A stretch of DNA of 64,000 nt from Abyssibacter sp036156195 (GTDB taxonomy: Bacteria > Pseudomonadota > Gammaproteobacteria > Nevskiales > OUC007), in NCBI GenBank assembly GCA_036156195.1, contig JAYZUZ010000012.1, forward strand, positions 434,001 through 498,000. Direction: 5' to 3'. Position 1 is the stretch's first letter. Each line of letters opens with the position of its first letter. Of the stretch, positions 25,796 to 34,299 are shown in pieces. The position numbers were made by a program, and so were the translations under genes. Under the pieces are notes generated by a model, which was not told the origin of the DNA, searched no databases, and saw only the letters and a list, made by a program, of their open reading frames with translations.

Positions 25796-25911
25796 CCCCT
25801 CTGAGGGAGCGGCTGGACCGTCAAGTGCTGGAGCTGTGGAAGTCGATTGCGCCTGGCGCGCTGCGGATTGCAGAACAACGTATTCGCTCCTGATCCGATG
25901 ACTCCGCCCTC

Positions 25912-25942
25912 TTGACCCTGTAGCACGCTAAAGACTTAGCAT
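25912..25942 (+). promoter_or_regulatory. second MerR-type promoter
   Basis: TTGACC (25912-25917), a 19-bp spacer with the palindrome TAGCACGCTA, and TAGCAT (25937-25942). The spacer length matches MerR-family metal promoters. It reads toward the glutaredoxin/MauE gene 90 bp downstream. The gap 25796-25911 shows nothing else. Confidence 0.55.
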
Positions 25943-26033
25943 GCTGCAACTGCTCCGCCGTTGGCCGAGTAATTCATTCAAGTTTGTGAATGCCAACAGC
26001 GTTTAATCGATTTATTGCGAGGGTGTCATCTGC

Positions 26034-26804
26034 GTGTCGACAACATCAAACAAACAAGCCAGCCTCTTCCGAATGGTCATGCCGGACCATCTATGTCCTT
26101 ACGGGCTTAAATCGAAATGGCTACTGGAACGACAGGGCTATTCAGTTCAGGACAACCACCTTGAGACTCGTAAACAGACAGAGGCGTTCAAGGACAAGCA
26201 TGGAGTGGAGACCACCCCACAAACCTTCATAGACGGCGAACGCGTTGGTGGCTACGACGATCTGCGGGCTCGATTCACTGGATTCGAAAAAGACAGCGAC
26301 GACAAGTCATATACGCCGGTCCTGATGATCTTCGCTGTGAGTGCACTTTCCGCGATCGCAGTCGCCTGGTTTGCCGAATCGCAACTGTTTTCCTTGCGAA
26401 CGGTGGAGCTTTTTGCGGCGTTTGCAATGACCGGCTTGGCGCTGCAAAAGCTTCAGGATGTCGAGAGTTTCTCGACGATGTTCCTGAACTACGATCTCCT
26501 GGCGCAACGCCGAGTCGGCTATGGATATTTCTACCCCTACGCCGAGGCCGCTGCCGGGCTACTGATGATAGCGGGAGGCCTGGCAGGATTGATCGCAGCG
26601 CCTGTTGCACTATTTATTGGCACAATCGGCGCTAGCTCTGTAGTCAAAGCGGTGTATATCGACAAGCGTGAATTGAAGTGCGCCTGCGTTGGTGGCAATT
26701 CGAATGTGCCGCTTGGGTTTGTGTCGTTGACGGAGAACCTGGTCATGATCGTGATGGGCCTGTGGATGCCGATCAAGTTTGGGCTCAGCGCCGGCTGGTT
26801 TTGA
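26034..26804 (+). CDS. glutaredoxin-like / MauE-DoxX membrane fusion
   Basis: 256 residues from GTG. Residues about 10-80 are glutaredoxin-like with a CPYG active site (HLCPYGLKSKWLLERQGY) and the TPQTFIDGERVGGYDDL substrate-binding strand. The rest has four membrane helices of the MauE/DoxX redox-associated type, with a Cys pair in a loop (ELKCACVGG). MauE-type proteins serve thiol-disulfide exchange for periplasmic proteins; here it may reduce periplasmic thiols during metal stress. It is first in a plus-strand metal-linked series. ATG 26073 is a possible later start. Confidence 0.75.
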   Translation: MSTTSNKQASLFRMVMPDHLCPYGLKSKWLLERQGYSVQDNHLETRKQTEAFKDKHGVETTPQTFIDGERVGGYDDLRARFTGFEKDSDDKSYTPVLMIFAVSALSAIAVAWFAESQLFSLRTVELFAAFAMTGLALQKLQDVESFSTMFLNYDLLAQRRVGYGYFYPYAEAAAGLLMIAGGLAGLIAAPVALFIGTIGASSVVKAVYIDKRELKCACVGGNSNVPLGFVSLTENLVMIVMGLWMPIKFGLSAGWF

Positions 26805-26837
26805 CCATGGACGCGAAAACGATGATGGAGAGTTAAT

Positions 26838-27332
26838 GTGATCAAGCAAACAACGGCCGTTGCGCTGGCACTCGTGGCAGCAGCCTTCGCATCTGCACCG
26901 GCTTCAGCCGATGACCGTCAGTCATTGGTTCAAATCATCAATGCCATTGAGGCTGGATGGGAATCGGGAGATGGCACCCCATTCCTGAACCATTTTCTCG
27001 ATTTCCCCGGCGCGCGTTACATCGAGTCGGGTGGCCAGAACGAAGGACTCGATGATCTGGTGACGCACCACGTGGAGCCGGAAAAGGACGCGCTGGAGTA
27101 CCTGAAGCTCGATATCAGCAAGATCGAAACACACATTGAGGGAGACTTCGCCTGGGCGATCACCGACGTACGTGTGCAGGCCAAAATTCGAGATGGCGGG
27201 CGCGAGATTGACAGGACGGGCTACGGCACTTGGTTGTTCCGGCGCCTGGACGGCCAATGGAAAGTGATTCACACCCACTCGTCGTCGCGCGCACCGCGTA
27301 AGTCAAACCCTGATCACACCCACAAGCACTGA
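26838..27332 (+). CDS. exported NTF2/SnoaL-like protein
   Basis: 164 residues from GTG, with GGAG 7 nt upstream. A signal peptide (VALALVAAAFASAPASA) is followed by a SnoaL/DUF4440-like domain (QSLVQIINAIEAGWESGD ... DGQWKVIHTHSSS) and a His-rich tail ending DHTHKH. Its domain resembles the C-terminal domain of the cytochrome fusion at 32100. The stop overlaps the next start (TGATG). Ligand unknown; the His tail suggests metal binding. Confidence 0.75.
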   Translation: MIKQTTAVALALVAAAFASAPASADDRQSLVQIINAIEAGWESGDGTPFLNHFLDFPGARYIESGGQNEGLDDLVTHHVEPEKDALEYLKLDISKIETHIEGDFAWAITDVRVQAKIRDGGREIDRTGYGTWLFRRLDGQWKVIHTHSSSRAPRKSNPDHTHKH

Positions 27333-28042
27333 TGCTCTGGCGTCGCCGTGTCCGCCAAGTCCATCGATGGCTCGGCCTGCTGATCGCAATCCAATTGACG
27401 CTGTGGGTGGCCGGCGGATTCACCATGGCGTTTCTCGACCTCGATGCCGTGCGCGGGGCACATCGAGTTGCGAATGCAGCGACAGTAGACCTGCGCGCCG
27501 CGGGTCCCGTCAGCCCCCCTGGCGACCTCTTGGCGGGATTTGGCAAGACCGTTACCGACTTGCGACTGACCCACTGGCTGGGTCAGCCTGTTTATCGGGT
27601 TGAAACCAGCAATGATTCGTACCTGATAGATGCACGTACCGGCGCCCGGTTGGATCCAATCGAATCCACGCAAGCCTTAGCTGTCGCGCAAGCAGACTAC
27701 GCCGGCGATGCATCAGGTGCGGTGGTGCGCTTGGTGGACACCCCGCACTACGAGACACGTGGGCGTGAGCTGCCCCTGTGGCAGATCGCAGTCAACGATG
27801 ATCTAGGGACACGAATTTATGTGTCGCCGCAAACCGGTGAAGTGGTAGCCCGCCGCAACAATTTATGGCGCATCTTCGACTTTGTCTGGATGTTGCACAT
27901 CATGGACTATGACGACCGCGACGACTTCAATCATCCACTACTGCTGATCACAGCCGGCACAGCGCTGCTGTTCGTGATTAGCGGACTGTGGATGCTGGTC
28001 TTCGCATTTCGCCGAAAATCACGGGGCTCTCGAACGGCGTGA
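27332..28042 (+). CDS. PepSY-domain membrane protein
   Basis: 236 residues. Helix 1 (VHRWLGLLIAIQLTLWVAGGF) with the preceding RQVHRW, a periplasmic PepSY part (TQALAVAQADYAG, TRIYVSPQTGEVVAR) and a final pair DFVWMLHIMDYDDRDD and LLLITAGTALLFVISGLWML give the PepSY_TM layout. Such proteins are common beside iron and copper genes and may pass electrons to reduce metals. Coupled to the NTF2-like gene by TGATG. Confidence 0.85.
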   Translation: MLWRRRVRQVHRWLGLLIAIQLTLWVAGGFTMAFLDLDAVRGAHRVANAATVDLRAAGPVSPPGDLLAGFGKTVTDLRLTHWLGQPVYRVETSNDSYLIDARTGARLDPIESTQALAVAQADYAGDASGAVVRLVDTPHYETRGRELPLWQIAVNDDLGTRIYVSPQTGEVVARRNNLWRIFDFVWMLHIMDYDDRDDFNHPLLLITAGTALLFVISGLWMLVFAFRRKSRGSRTA

Positions 28043-28124
28043 GCGCTTTGTCGTTTCGCTCGTTGGCTTGTCGCGGCAACGGAGCCAGCCCTTGTGATCG
28101 CTGTGGCAGCGCAAGTTCTACCGC

Positions 28125-28155
28125 TTGACCCTGGACCAAACTACAAGGTCATACT
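28125..28155 (+). promoter_or_regulatory. CueR/MerR-type promoter of the copper operon
   Basis: TTGACC (28125-28130), a 19-bp spacer with GACC...GGTC dyad, and CATACT (28150-28155). The layout is that of CueR promoters. Transcription would start close to 28162, which is the A of the start codon, so the first transcript may be leaderless. Confidence 0.65.
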
Positions 28156-28161
28156 GGGCCT

Positions 28162-28548
28162 ATGCGCAACTGGATCATTGTCATTTTGACGGTAAGCTTT
28201 GTGCTTGGGCCGATAGCCCAAGCCGCAGCTGCATGTTGCGCACAGCACGCTGGCGGTCACTCTGCTGAGATGGAGATTGCACCCGACAATCACACCGCTG
28301 AGCACTGTGGATCGCATGCCGGAGATGAAATGGTCTCCGGAAGCGAAGCCGGAAAGTTATTCGGCGTCCACTTGGATGGCACCCCGTGCAGCAACATGTC
28401 GTCGTGCACCACCGGAGTGATGGCGACTGCGGTTGGCGACATTGCCGCCGTTCCAGTGCAAATCATCGCATTCGCCAAGATTCCGGCTGTGATCGGGAAG
28501 CCCCTCGACCGTGCCGATGAACTGACTCACCCACCCAGTATCACCTGA
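28162..28548 (+). CDS. exported Cys/His/Met-containing copper-linked protein (CopL-like)
   Basis: 128 residues: signal peptide (IIVILTVSFVLGPIAQAAA), then ACCAQHAGGHSAEM, EHCGSHAGDEM and PCSNMSSCTTGVM, which offer many soft-metal ligands. Small exported proteins with such composition precede copA in several gram-negative copper operons (CopL family). It may sense or buffer copper. It follows the MerR-type promoter without a visible ribosome site. Confidence 0.65.
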   Translation: MRNWIIVILTVSFVLGPIAQAAAACCAQHAGGHSAEMEIAPDNHTAEHCGSHAGDEMVSGSEAGKLFGVHLDGTPCSNMSSCTTGVMATAVGDIAAVPVQIIAFAKIPAVIGKPLDRADELTHPPSIT

Positions 28549-28664
28549 CGAAACACACGCCTCGCGAGGCGTGTAGAGACCGCTCGCGCTGACGTTTGGC
28601 GCAGCGGCTCCAAGCCCGACCGCTTTTCGGTCCGGGAATTGGTTATCAGTCACGAGATACACGC

Positions 28665-30617
28665 ATGAGTCAACCCAACACCCCGGCGACGTTGTTGCAA
28701 CGTCGCGAATTTCTACAAGGCGCATTAGGTGCTGGCGGCCTGCTCGCACTCAACAGCCTGCTGCCCGCCTACGCCGCAACGCAATTCGCCCCAGGGCTTG
28801 GCACGGTTACACCCCCCAACCGTCGTCATGCCGCCGACACCCTCATGGACATCGCAATTCGCGAACAACGGCTGGAGCTGGCCGGGCAGCGCCCCAAGGC
28901 GATGACCCTGAACAACTCAATTCCGGGTCCCGTGGTCGAACTTTACGAGGGGCAACGGGCGTCACTGCGGGTCACCAACCATCTTGCCGAAGACAGCTCG
29001 ATCCACTGGCACGGCATCTTGCTGCCGTTCGAGATGGACGGCGTTCCCGGCGTGACATTCCCCGGCATCAAACCGGGCGACACTTTCAATGCCGAATTTG
29101 ATGTTCGTCAATACGGCACATATTGGTACCACAGCCACTCGGGCCTGCAGGAGCAGTTAGGCGTTTACGGACCCATGGTCGTCCACCCGGCCGAACCAGA
29201 ACCCTGGGCCTATGACCGGGACTACGTGGTGATGTTGTCGGACTGGACCTTCGAAGACCCGCATCGGGTTCTGGCGAACCTGAAGGGCATGGCCGATTAC
29301 TACAACTTTCAGCAACGCACCAGCGAAGACTTTATTCGTGACGCACGCAAGGCGGGCACAGGCGCCGCCCTCGCAGACCGTGCGGCCTGGGGTGGTATGC
29401 GCATGATGGCAACAGATATCGCCGACATCACCGGCGAGACCTACACCTACCTGATGAACGGGCTGCACCCGGCCGGTAACTGGACGGGTTTATTCCACCC
29501 TGGCGAACGCGTCCGCTTGCGCTTTATCAATGGCTCGGCAATGAGCTATTTCAATGTCCGAATCCCGGGGCTGCCCATGACGGTTATCCAGGCTGACGGA
29601 CAAAACATTCAGCCCGTTGAGACCGACGAGTTCCAGATCGGCGTCGCCGAAACCTTCGATGTCATCGTCCAACCGCAAGAGGATGCCGCTTACACGGTGA
29701 TGGCCGAGTCCATGGATCGCAGCGGTTATACACGCGGCACGCTGGCACCGCGCTTGGGCATGGAGGCAGCAGTGCCGCCGCTTAGAGAGCGACCCATGCG
29801 CACCATGGTCGATATGGGCATGGATATGTCCATGGGAGGCGGCCACGGCGGCATGAAGGGAATGCAGCACGGTGACATGCCCAAGATGAAAGGCATGGAC
29901 CACCAGGGCATGTCCGGCATGCAGGGCAAAGACACAGCATCGGGGTCAGCTCATGCATCCATGGATCACAGCATGGATCCTTCTGCCGGCATGAAGACTG
30001 CGCCTGCCATTTCCGGCTTTGCGACGCTGGCGGCATCAATTCCCAATGGCCGGGATCAGCCGATCGAAAGCCGGATGGAGCGGGCTGGTCCAGTCGTCGC
30101 GCGACATGGCCCGGACACACATGGACCCGGCAACATCAGCGTGGCGACGGTCCAGCGCAACCGGCTGGGTGAGCCCGGTACCGGCTTGGAGGATGTCGAT
30201 CATCGCGTGCTGACCTACGCCGACCTGCGAAACATTCAGCCCAACGCCGATACCCGGCCGGTCGATCGCGAGATCGAACTGCATCTCACCGGCAACATGG
30301 AACGTTACATGTGGTCTTTCGACGGCGACCGATTTCATGAAGTCGAAAGCACCGTTCGCTTCAACTACGGCGAGCGGCTACGTCTGATTCTCGTCAACGA
30401 CACCATGATGGAGCACCCAATACACCTGCACGGGATGTTTATGGAGCTGGAGAACGGCCATGACGGGCGGCTGCCCCTCAAACACACACTGAGCGTCAAG
30501 GCGTCGGAGCGAGCCTCTTTGCTAATTACGGCGAACGAGCGCGGGCGTTGGGCCTTTCACTGCCATCTGCTGTACCACATGAAGATGGGCATGTTTCGCG
30601 TCGTGGAGGTGGTCTGA
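28665..30617 (+). CDS. copA: periplasmic multicopper oxidase CopA
   Basis: 650 residues. A twin-arginine signal (QRREFLQGALGAGGLLALNS) marks export as a folded protein. Copper sites are complete: SSIHWHGILLP, TYWYHSHSG, MEHPIHLHGMFM and the C-terminal HCHLLYHMKMGM. A Met/His-rich insert around residues 380-440 (MDMSMGGGHGGMKGMQHGDM and on) is the copper-loading region of PcoA/CopA proteins. It oxidises Cu(I) to the less toxic Cu(II). I chose ATG 28665 because it begins right before the Tat signal. It overlaps copB by one base. Confidence 0.95.
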   Translation: MSQPNTPATLLQRREFLQGALGAGGLLALNSLLPAYAATQFAPGLGTVTPPNRRHAADTLMDIAIREQRLELAGQRPKAMTLNNSIPGPVVELYEGQRASLRVTNHLAEDSSIHWHGILLPFEMDGVPGVTFPGIKPGDTFNAEFDVRQYGTYWYHSHSGLQEQLGVYGPMVVHPAEPEPWAYDRDYVVMLSDWTFEDPHRVLANLKGMADYYNFQQRTSEDFIRDARKAGTGAALADRAAWGGMRMMATDIADITGETYTYLMNGLHPAGNWTGLFHPGERVRLRFINGSAMSYFNVRIPGLPMTVIQADGQNIQPVETDEFQIGVAETFDVIVQPQEDAAYTVMAESMDRSGYTRGTLAPRLGMEAAVPPLRERPMRTMVDMGMDMSMGGGHGGMKGMQHGDMPKMKGMDHQGMSGMQGKDTASGSAHASMDHSMDPSAGMKTAPAISGFATLAASIPNGRDQPIESRMERAGPVVARHGPDTHGPGNISVATVQRNRLGEPGTGLEDVDHRVLTYADLRNIQPNADTRPVDREIELHLTGNMERYMWSFDGDRFHEVESTVRFNYGERLRLILVNDTMMEHPIHLHGMFMELENGHDGRLPLKHTLSVKASERASLLITANERGRWAFHCHLLYHMKMGMFRVVEVV

Positions 30618-31372
30618 TGCGTTACCTAATTACACTGCTTACCTGCCTGGCAGCCATCTCTGCAATCCCCGCGCACGCATCGGATGACGGCGTGAATCCG
30701 CGAACTGGTGCCCCGGCATCCTGGCCTGAGCCTGTCAAGCGATCGCGTTTCTCCCAGTTTCTGATCGACCGACTGGAGGCCGGCTTCGCGGACGCTGAAG
30801 ACACCAACGTCTGGGATGCCCAGGGCTGGTACGGCGGCGATGTGCACAAGGGCTGGCTCAAGACCGAAGGCGAAGGCGCCCAGGGCGAGCCATTGGAGTC
30901 AGCTGAACTGCAACTTGGCTACGGCAGAATGATCGGCCGGTTCTGGGATCTGCAAGTCGGTGTGCGACACGACTTTCGGCCAGACCCGGACCGGACGTTC
31001 CTCGCATTTGGGGTACAGGGCCTGGCGCCGTACTTTTTTGAAGTCGATGCCGCCAGCTTCATCAGTGATGACGGTGATGTGTCGCTGCGCATTGAAGCTG
31101 AGTACGAACTGCTGATCACGCAGCGCGTCATCCTGCAGCCTCGCTTCGAGTTGAACGCCGCCGTGCAGTCGGTTCCAGAGGCGGGCGTAGGCAGCGGTGT
31201 CAACACGACGGAGACGGGCCTGCGGCTGCGCTACGAAATCAGCCGAAAGTTTGCGCCGTACCTCGGCTTCGAGTGGACGCAACGCTATGGCGAGACGGCC
31301 GATTTTGCCCGTGAAGAACGAGCGCCAACCTCCGTGAATGCGCTGGTTGTGGGAGTTCGGGCGTGGTTTTGA
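30617..31372 (+). CDS. copB: outer-membrane copper resistance protein CopB
   Basis: 251 residues. Signal peptide (YLITLLTCLAAISAIPAHA) and a beta-barrel-like body with the family blocks DAQGWYGGDVHKGWLKTEGE, QLGYGRMIGRFWDLQVGVRHD, GLAPYFFEVDAA and a C-terminal GVRAWF ending in Phe. The Met-rich N-terminal repeat of some CopB proteins is missing. It acts with CopA, binding or exporting copper at the outer membrane. TGATG coupling with copA. Confidence 0.92.
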   Translation: MRYLITLLTCLAAISAIPAHASDDGVNPRTGAPASWPEPVKRSRFSQFLIDRLEAGFADAEDTNVWDAQGWYGGDVHKGWLKTEGEGAQGEPLESAELQLGYGRMIGRFWDLQVGVRHDFRPDPDRTFLAFGVQGLAPYFFEVDAASFISDDGDVSLRIEAEYELLITQRVILQPRFELNAAVQSVPEAGVGSGVNTTETGLRLRYEISRKFAPYLGFEWTQRYGETADFAREERAPTSVNALVVGVRAWF

Positions 31373-31743
31373 ATCGCGCCCTGCTTCACGCCGTTATGGC
31401 GTGTTTCGTTCTTGCGGCTGTTCCGGCAATCGCTCACCGCCCTGCGACGCCACTCCAGCCTATGCATGGCGGGGAGGTCGAACAGGTTGGGCAGACACGG
31501 GTGGAGCTCGTGCTGCAAGACGGACTCGTACATGTCTACGCCAGAGACCTTCAGGATGATCCGGTGCAACTACTGAGCGCTCAGCTCAAGGCTTGGACAG
31601 CCTCGGGCATGCAAGTTGTGCCGCTAAGAATCAGTTACGACCACGCTGTCGGATCCGTTGACCCAGCCCTCGATGGCCAGCGCTACTTGGTCAAAATCCA
31701 TCTGAGTCTTGGGCAAGTCCACCGTCTCATATTCAGCAACTAG
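31363..31743 (+). CDS. exported small protein of the copper operon
   Basis: 126 residues from GTG 31363, overlapping the end of copB by 10 nt (a TTG at 31369 is another option). Signal peptide (HAVMACFVLAAVPAIAHR), then a strand-rich domain (HGGEVEQVGQTRVELVLQDG ... YLVKIHLSLGQVHRLIF). Resembles the short periplasmic proteins that accompany cytochrome or copper genes; I do not recognise the family. Confidence 0.6.
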   Translation: MVLNRALLHAVMACFVLAAVPAIAHRPATPLQPMHGGEVEQVGQTRVELVLQDGLVHVYARDLQDDPVQLLSAQLKAWTASGMQVVPLRISYDHAVGSVDPALDGQRYLVKIHLSLGQVHRLIFSN

Positions 31744-31798
31744 CAGCGTGACAACTAATGTCGCGCAGAACTCATTACTTCCTATCCAGGTACTCATC

Positions 31799-32098
31799 AT
31801 GAACAAGATAATTCTGACTTCCGCAGCCCTCTTGGTCGCCAGCTCGGCAACTCCAGCACTTGCCGCAGGCCAACACGGCGGGGAGCACGACGCACATCGC
31901 GCTCAATCGGCGAAGGCTTCGGCACCGAGTCGTGAGGATTGCATGCAACACCGGCAGATGGACATGGGCACCATGAACCACCAGCAACACGCCGACCACA
32001 TGGCGATGATGGCGGCCTGCGAGTCTTCGCATCCGGAGTCTGCCGATAAGGGGAAGCGCCAAGCCGACGGACATGATCACAACCATGGGGGGCACTGA
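31799..32098 (+). CDS. exported His/Met-rich peptide
   Basis: 99 residues from ATG 31799. Signal peptide (ILTSAALLVASSATPALA), then a low-complexity metal-binding body: HGGEHDAHR, MQHRQMDMGTMNHQQHADHMAMM, and a C-terminal DGHDHNHGGH. It probably buffers copper or silver in the periplasm. Lies directly before the cytochrome fusion gene. Confidence 0.75.
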   Translation: MNKIILTSAALLVASSATPALAAGQHGGEHDAHRAQSAKASAPSREDCMQHRQMDMGTMNHQQHADHMAMMAACESSHPESADKGKRQADGHDHNHGGH

Positions 32099-32099
32099 C

Positions 32100-33230
32100 A
32101 TGAAAAGGTTTGTACTGGGTGCTGTAACTGCAATCATCGGCGTGGGCGTCATCGCGCTTGCGGTGCCCTTGACCGGCCTGTACAACGTCGCCGCTACTGA
32201 GCGTGATGTCGGCCCGGTTGCCTGGTTGCTGCACACGACGTATCACCAATCCGTGCAACGCCGCGCCCGCGACGTGGATGTTCCAGCGGACTACGCGTCC
32301 GATGCTTCGGTGCTCATTGGTGCCCGAAACTTCGATGCCATGTGCAGCACTTGCCACACCCCGCCCGGCTTGGGTGACACACCGGTAGCCACTGGGCTGA
32401 ATCCCCAGCCGCCCGCCCTGCTGGACATTGCGGATCACAGCACGCCCGCAGAGCAGTTCTGGGTGATCGACAACGGCGTGCGCATGACCGGCATGCCGGC
32501 ATTCGGCCCGACCCATGAATCTTCAGAGCTTTGGGGGTTGGTCGGATTCCTGCAAGCTATGAAAGGCGCGGACGCGAACACATACCGTTCGCTGGTGACG
32601 AGAGCAGGCAAAGTCTTGGATGCCGACGACGGGCATGACCACCGACATGGTCCGGGTGACGACAGCTCAGATGATGGTTCGGCAGCCGATGCGCCTGCGA
32701 CCGATGGCGATGGCGATCACCCGCACAGCGACACAGACGACGGGCATGCGCATGATCATGGGTCGCCTCCGCCCACCCGCGAAACGCCGAAGGACGACCA
32801 TTCCGACCATGATCACTCGCATGCTGAACCGACGAAGCCACTCGCAAGGAATGACGCCGAAGCACTGGCAAACGAGTTCTACGACGCATTGGCAGATGGC
32901 GATGAGGTTGCCGTGCGCAGGGTGCTCGCAGACCAGGTTCTGATCTTTGAATCGGGCGGCGTTGAGAGTTCAATGGACGAGTACGCCGGTCATCACATGC
33001 CCAGTGACATGGCATTTTTGCAACAAGCCAAGCGAGAGCCGCTATCTCGAAGTTCCGATATTCAAGATGACCGTGCGTGGGTGGCAACTCGATCCAGATT
33101 GACCGCGCAGCTGGGTGATCGGGCCATCGATGTGATCAGCACCGAGACGCTCGTTATGCATCGGGATGCCGAGCAGTGGCGCATAGCGCACGTGCATTGG
33201 TCATCTGGAAAAGCCAATGGTGAACACTGA
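32100..33230 (+). CDS. cytochrome c / His-Asp-rich linker / NTF2-like fusion
   Basis: 376 residues. N-terminal anchor (FVLGAVTAIIGVGVIALAVPL), a class I cytochrome c domain with heme motif CSTCH (82-86) and TGMPAF carrying the axial Met132, then a linker of about 70 residues dominated by His and Asp (175-245: DDGHDHRHGPGDD, DGHAHDHG, DHSDHDHSHAE), and a SnoaL/NTF2-like domain (about 250-370, ending EQWRIAHVHWSS). Cytochromes of this type occur in copper operons; the three-part fusion is unusual. Likely periplasmic, membrane-tethered, metal-binding and electron-carrying. TGATG link to the next gene. Confidence 0.8.
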   Translation: MKRFVLGAVTAIIGVGVIALAVPLTGLYNVAATERDVGPVAWLLHTTYHQSVQRRARDVDVPADYASDASVLIGARNFDAMCSTCHTPPGLGDTPVATGLNPQPPALLDIADHSTPAEQFWVIDNGVRMTGMPAFGPTHESSELWGLVGFLQAMKGADANTYRSLVTRAGKVLDADDGHDHRHGPGDDSSDDGSAADAPATDGDGDHPHSDTDDGHAHDHGSPPPTRETPKDDHSDHDHSHAEPTKPLARNDAEALANEFYDALADGDEVAVRRVLADQVLIFESGGVESSMDEYAGHHMPSDMAFLQQAKREPLSRSSDIQDDRAWVATRSRLTAQLGDRAIDVISTETLVMHRDAEQWRIAHVHWSSGKANGEH

Positions 33231-33556
33231 TGGACGGCTTGCAGATTGGACAAGCTGCATCCGAAACCGGAATCCCGGTCGAGACCATTCAATACTACGA
33301 GCGCGTCGGCCTTGTACCTCCGCACCGGAAAGGCTCGGGAAACTACCGACTGTTCGATGACGAAGTAATCAACCGGCTCGTTTTGTACGTAATGCATTCG
33401 AGTTCTGGCTGCAAGGTCGGGTGGTTAATGCCGTACTCTGCCTGCAATCGCATGGCCGCAGCCTCCAACGCAGGCTGCCAATATTCCAATGCCTGCATCT
33501 CCACATGTGCGGACAACGCTCGGCTGTGCGACGACACCTCCCAGACATGCAGGTGA
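33230..33556 (+). pseudogene. truncated MerR-family regulator
   Basis: The first 50 codons are a sound MerR winged HTH (LQIGQAASETGIPVETIQYYERVGLVPPHRKG then NYRLFDDEVINRLV). From about 33385 on the frame reads antisense through the 3' end of the CDF transporter gene, so the dimerisation helix and metal-binding Cys are lost. The ATG overlaps the stop of the cytochrome fusion (TGATG), so it was the last gene of the copper operon, probably its CueR-like regulator. Confidence 0.75.
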
Positions 33557-34254
33557 TGCACGCCTGAAATCGCCGGATGACTGTCTCGAATCGCGCGCTT
33601 GATCTCGTGCAGATCCAATCCCGGTGGCACCCCGGCCATCACGACCCGAAGGGTCTCGATCAGCAGCTTGGTGGATGACACAAGAATCAAGACACAGATC
33701 ACTACTGACAGAATCGGATCGATTGGCATCCACCCCGTGGCCAGCACCACAATTCCAGAGCCCACTGCCGCAACCGATCCCAGCAGGTCGCCCATCACGT
33801 GCAACATTGCACCACGAGTGTTCAGCGTCTGCTCACCTCGCGACAGCAGCCAGGCAACACCGATGTTCACCAGTAAGCCAAGCGTACCCACCAGCAATAC
33901 CGTGCCGCCTTCAACCTCCGGCGTATCAATCAAGCGCTTGATTGCCGCATAGATGATGACTGCCACGATGGCGTACATGAAAATGACATTGAACAGCGCA
34001 CCCAATACCTCGGTGCGCTGCCAGCCGTAACTCAGCCGCGCAGTGGGCGGGCGCTTGGCCGCCCAGGCCGCGAGCGCGCCGACCGCCAACGACAGACTGT
34101 CGGTCAGCATGTGGCCGGCATCGCCAATCAGCGCGAGCGAGTTGGCCAGCCAACCGGTGATCGCCTCGACGGCCGCGAAGCCGGTCGTGATGATTAGCGC
34201 CAGCAGCAAGGTCCTGGTGCTGGAGGTATGCGCATGGTCGTGATCGGCGCTCAT
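33343..34254 (-). CDS. CDF cation efflux transporter, C-terminal tail altered
   Basis: 303 residues. N-terminal His stretch (SADHDHAHTSS), six membrane helices with the metal sites HMLTDSLSLAVGA (DAGHMLTD) and HVMGDLLGSV, and a cytoplasmic domain (AISGVHHLHVWEVSSHSRALSAHVEM). This is the CzcD/ZitB type that exports Zn, Co or Cd with proton exchange. It should end near HPTLQPELE; the last 17 residues (CITYKTSRLITSSSNSR) are translated from the antisense of the merR remnant, marking a recombination joint. The core is intact, so it may still work. Confidence 0.85.
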   Translation of the reverse strand: MSADHDHAHTSSTRTLLLALIITTGFAAVEAITGWLANSLALIGDAGHMLTDSLSLAVGALAAWAAKRPPTARLSYGWQRTEVLGALFNVIFMYAIVAVIIYAAIKRLIDTPEVEGGTVLLVGTLGLLVNIGVAWLLSRGEQTLNTRGAMLHVMGDLLGSVAAVGSGIVVLATGWMPIDPILSVVICVLILVSSTKLLIETLRVVMAGVPPGLDLHEIKRAIRDSHPAISGVHHLHVWEVSSHSRALSAHVEMQALEYWQPALEAAAMRLQAEYGINHPTLQPELECITYKTSRLITSSSNSR

Positions 34255-34299
34255 GTCAGGTGTCTCGAGTCGGCCGCGACAGTTGAGACAGTCACTCGG

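Noticed and set aside
30548..30616. Upstream extension of copB
   Set aside because: The extra residues overlap the copA end in another frame; the signal peptide begins at 30617.
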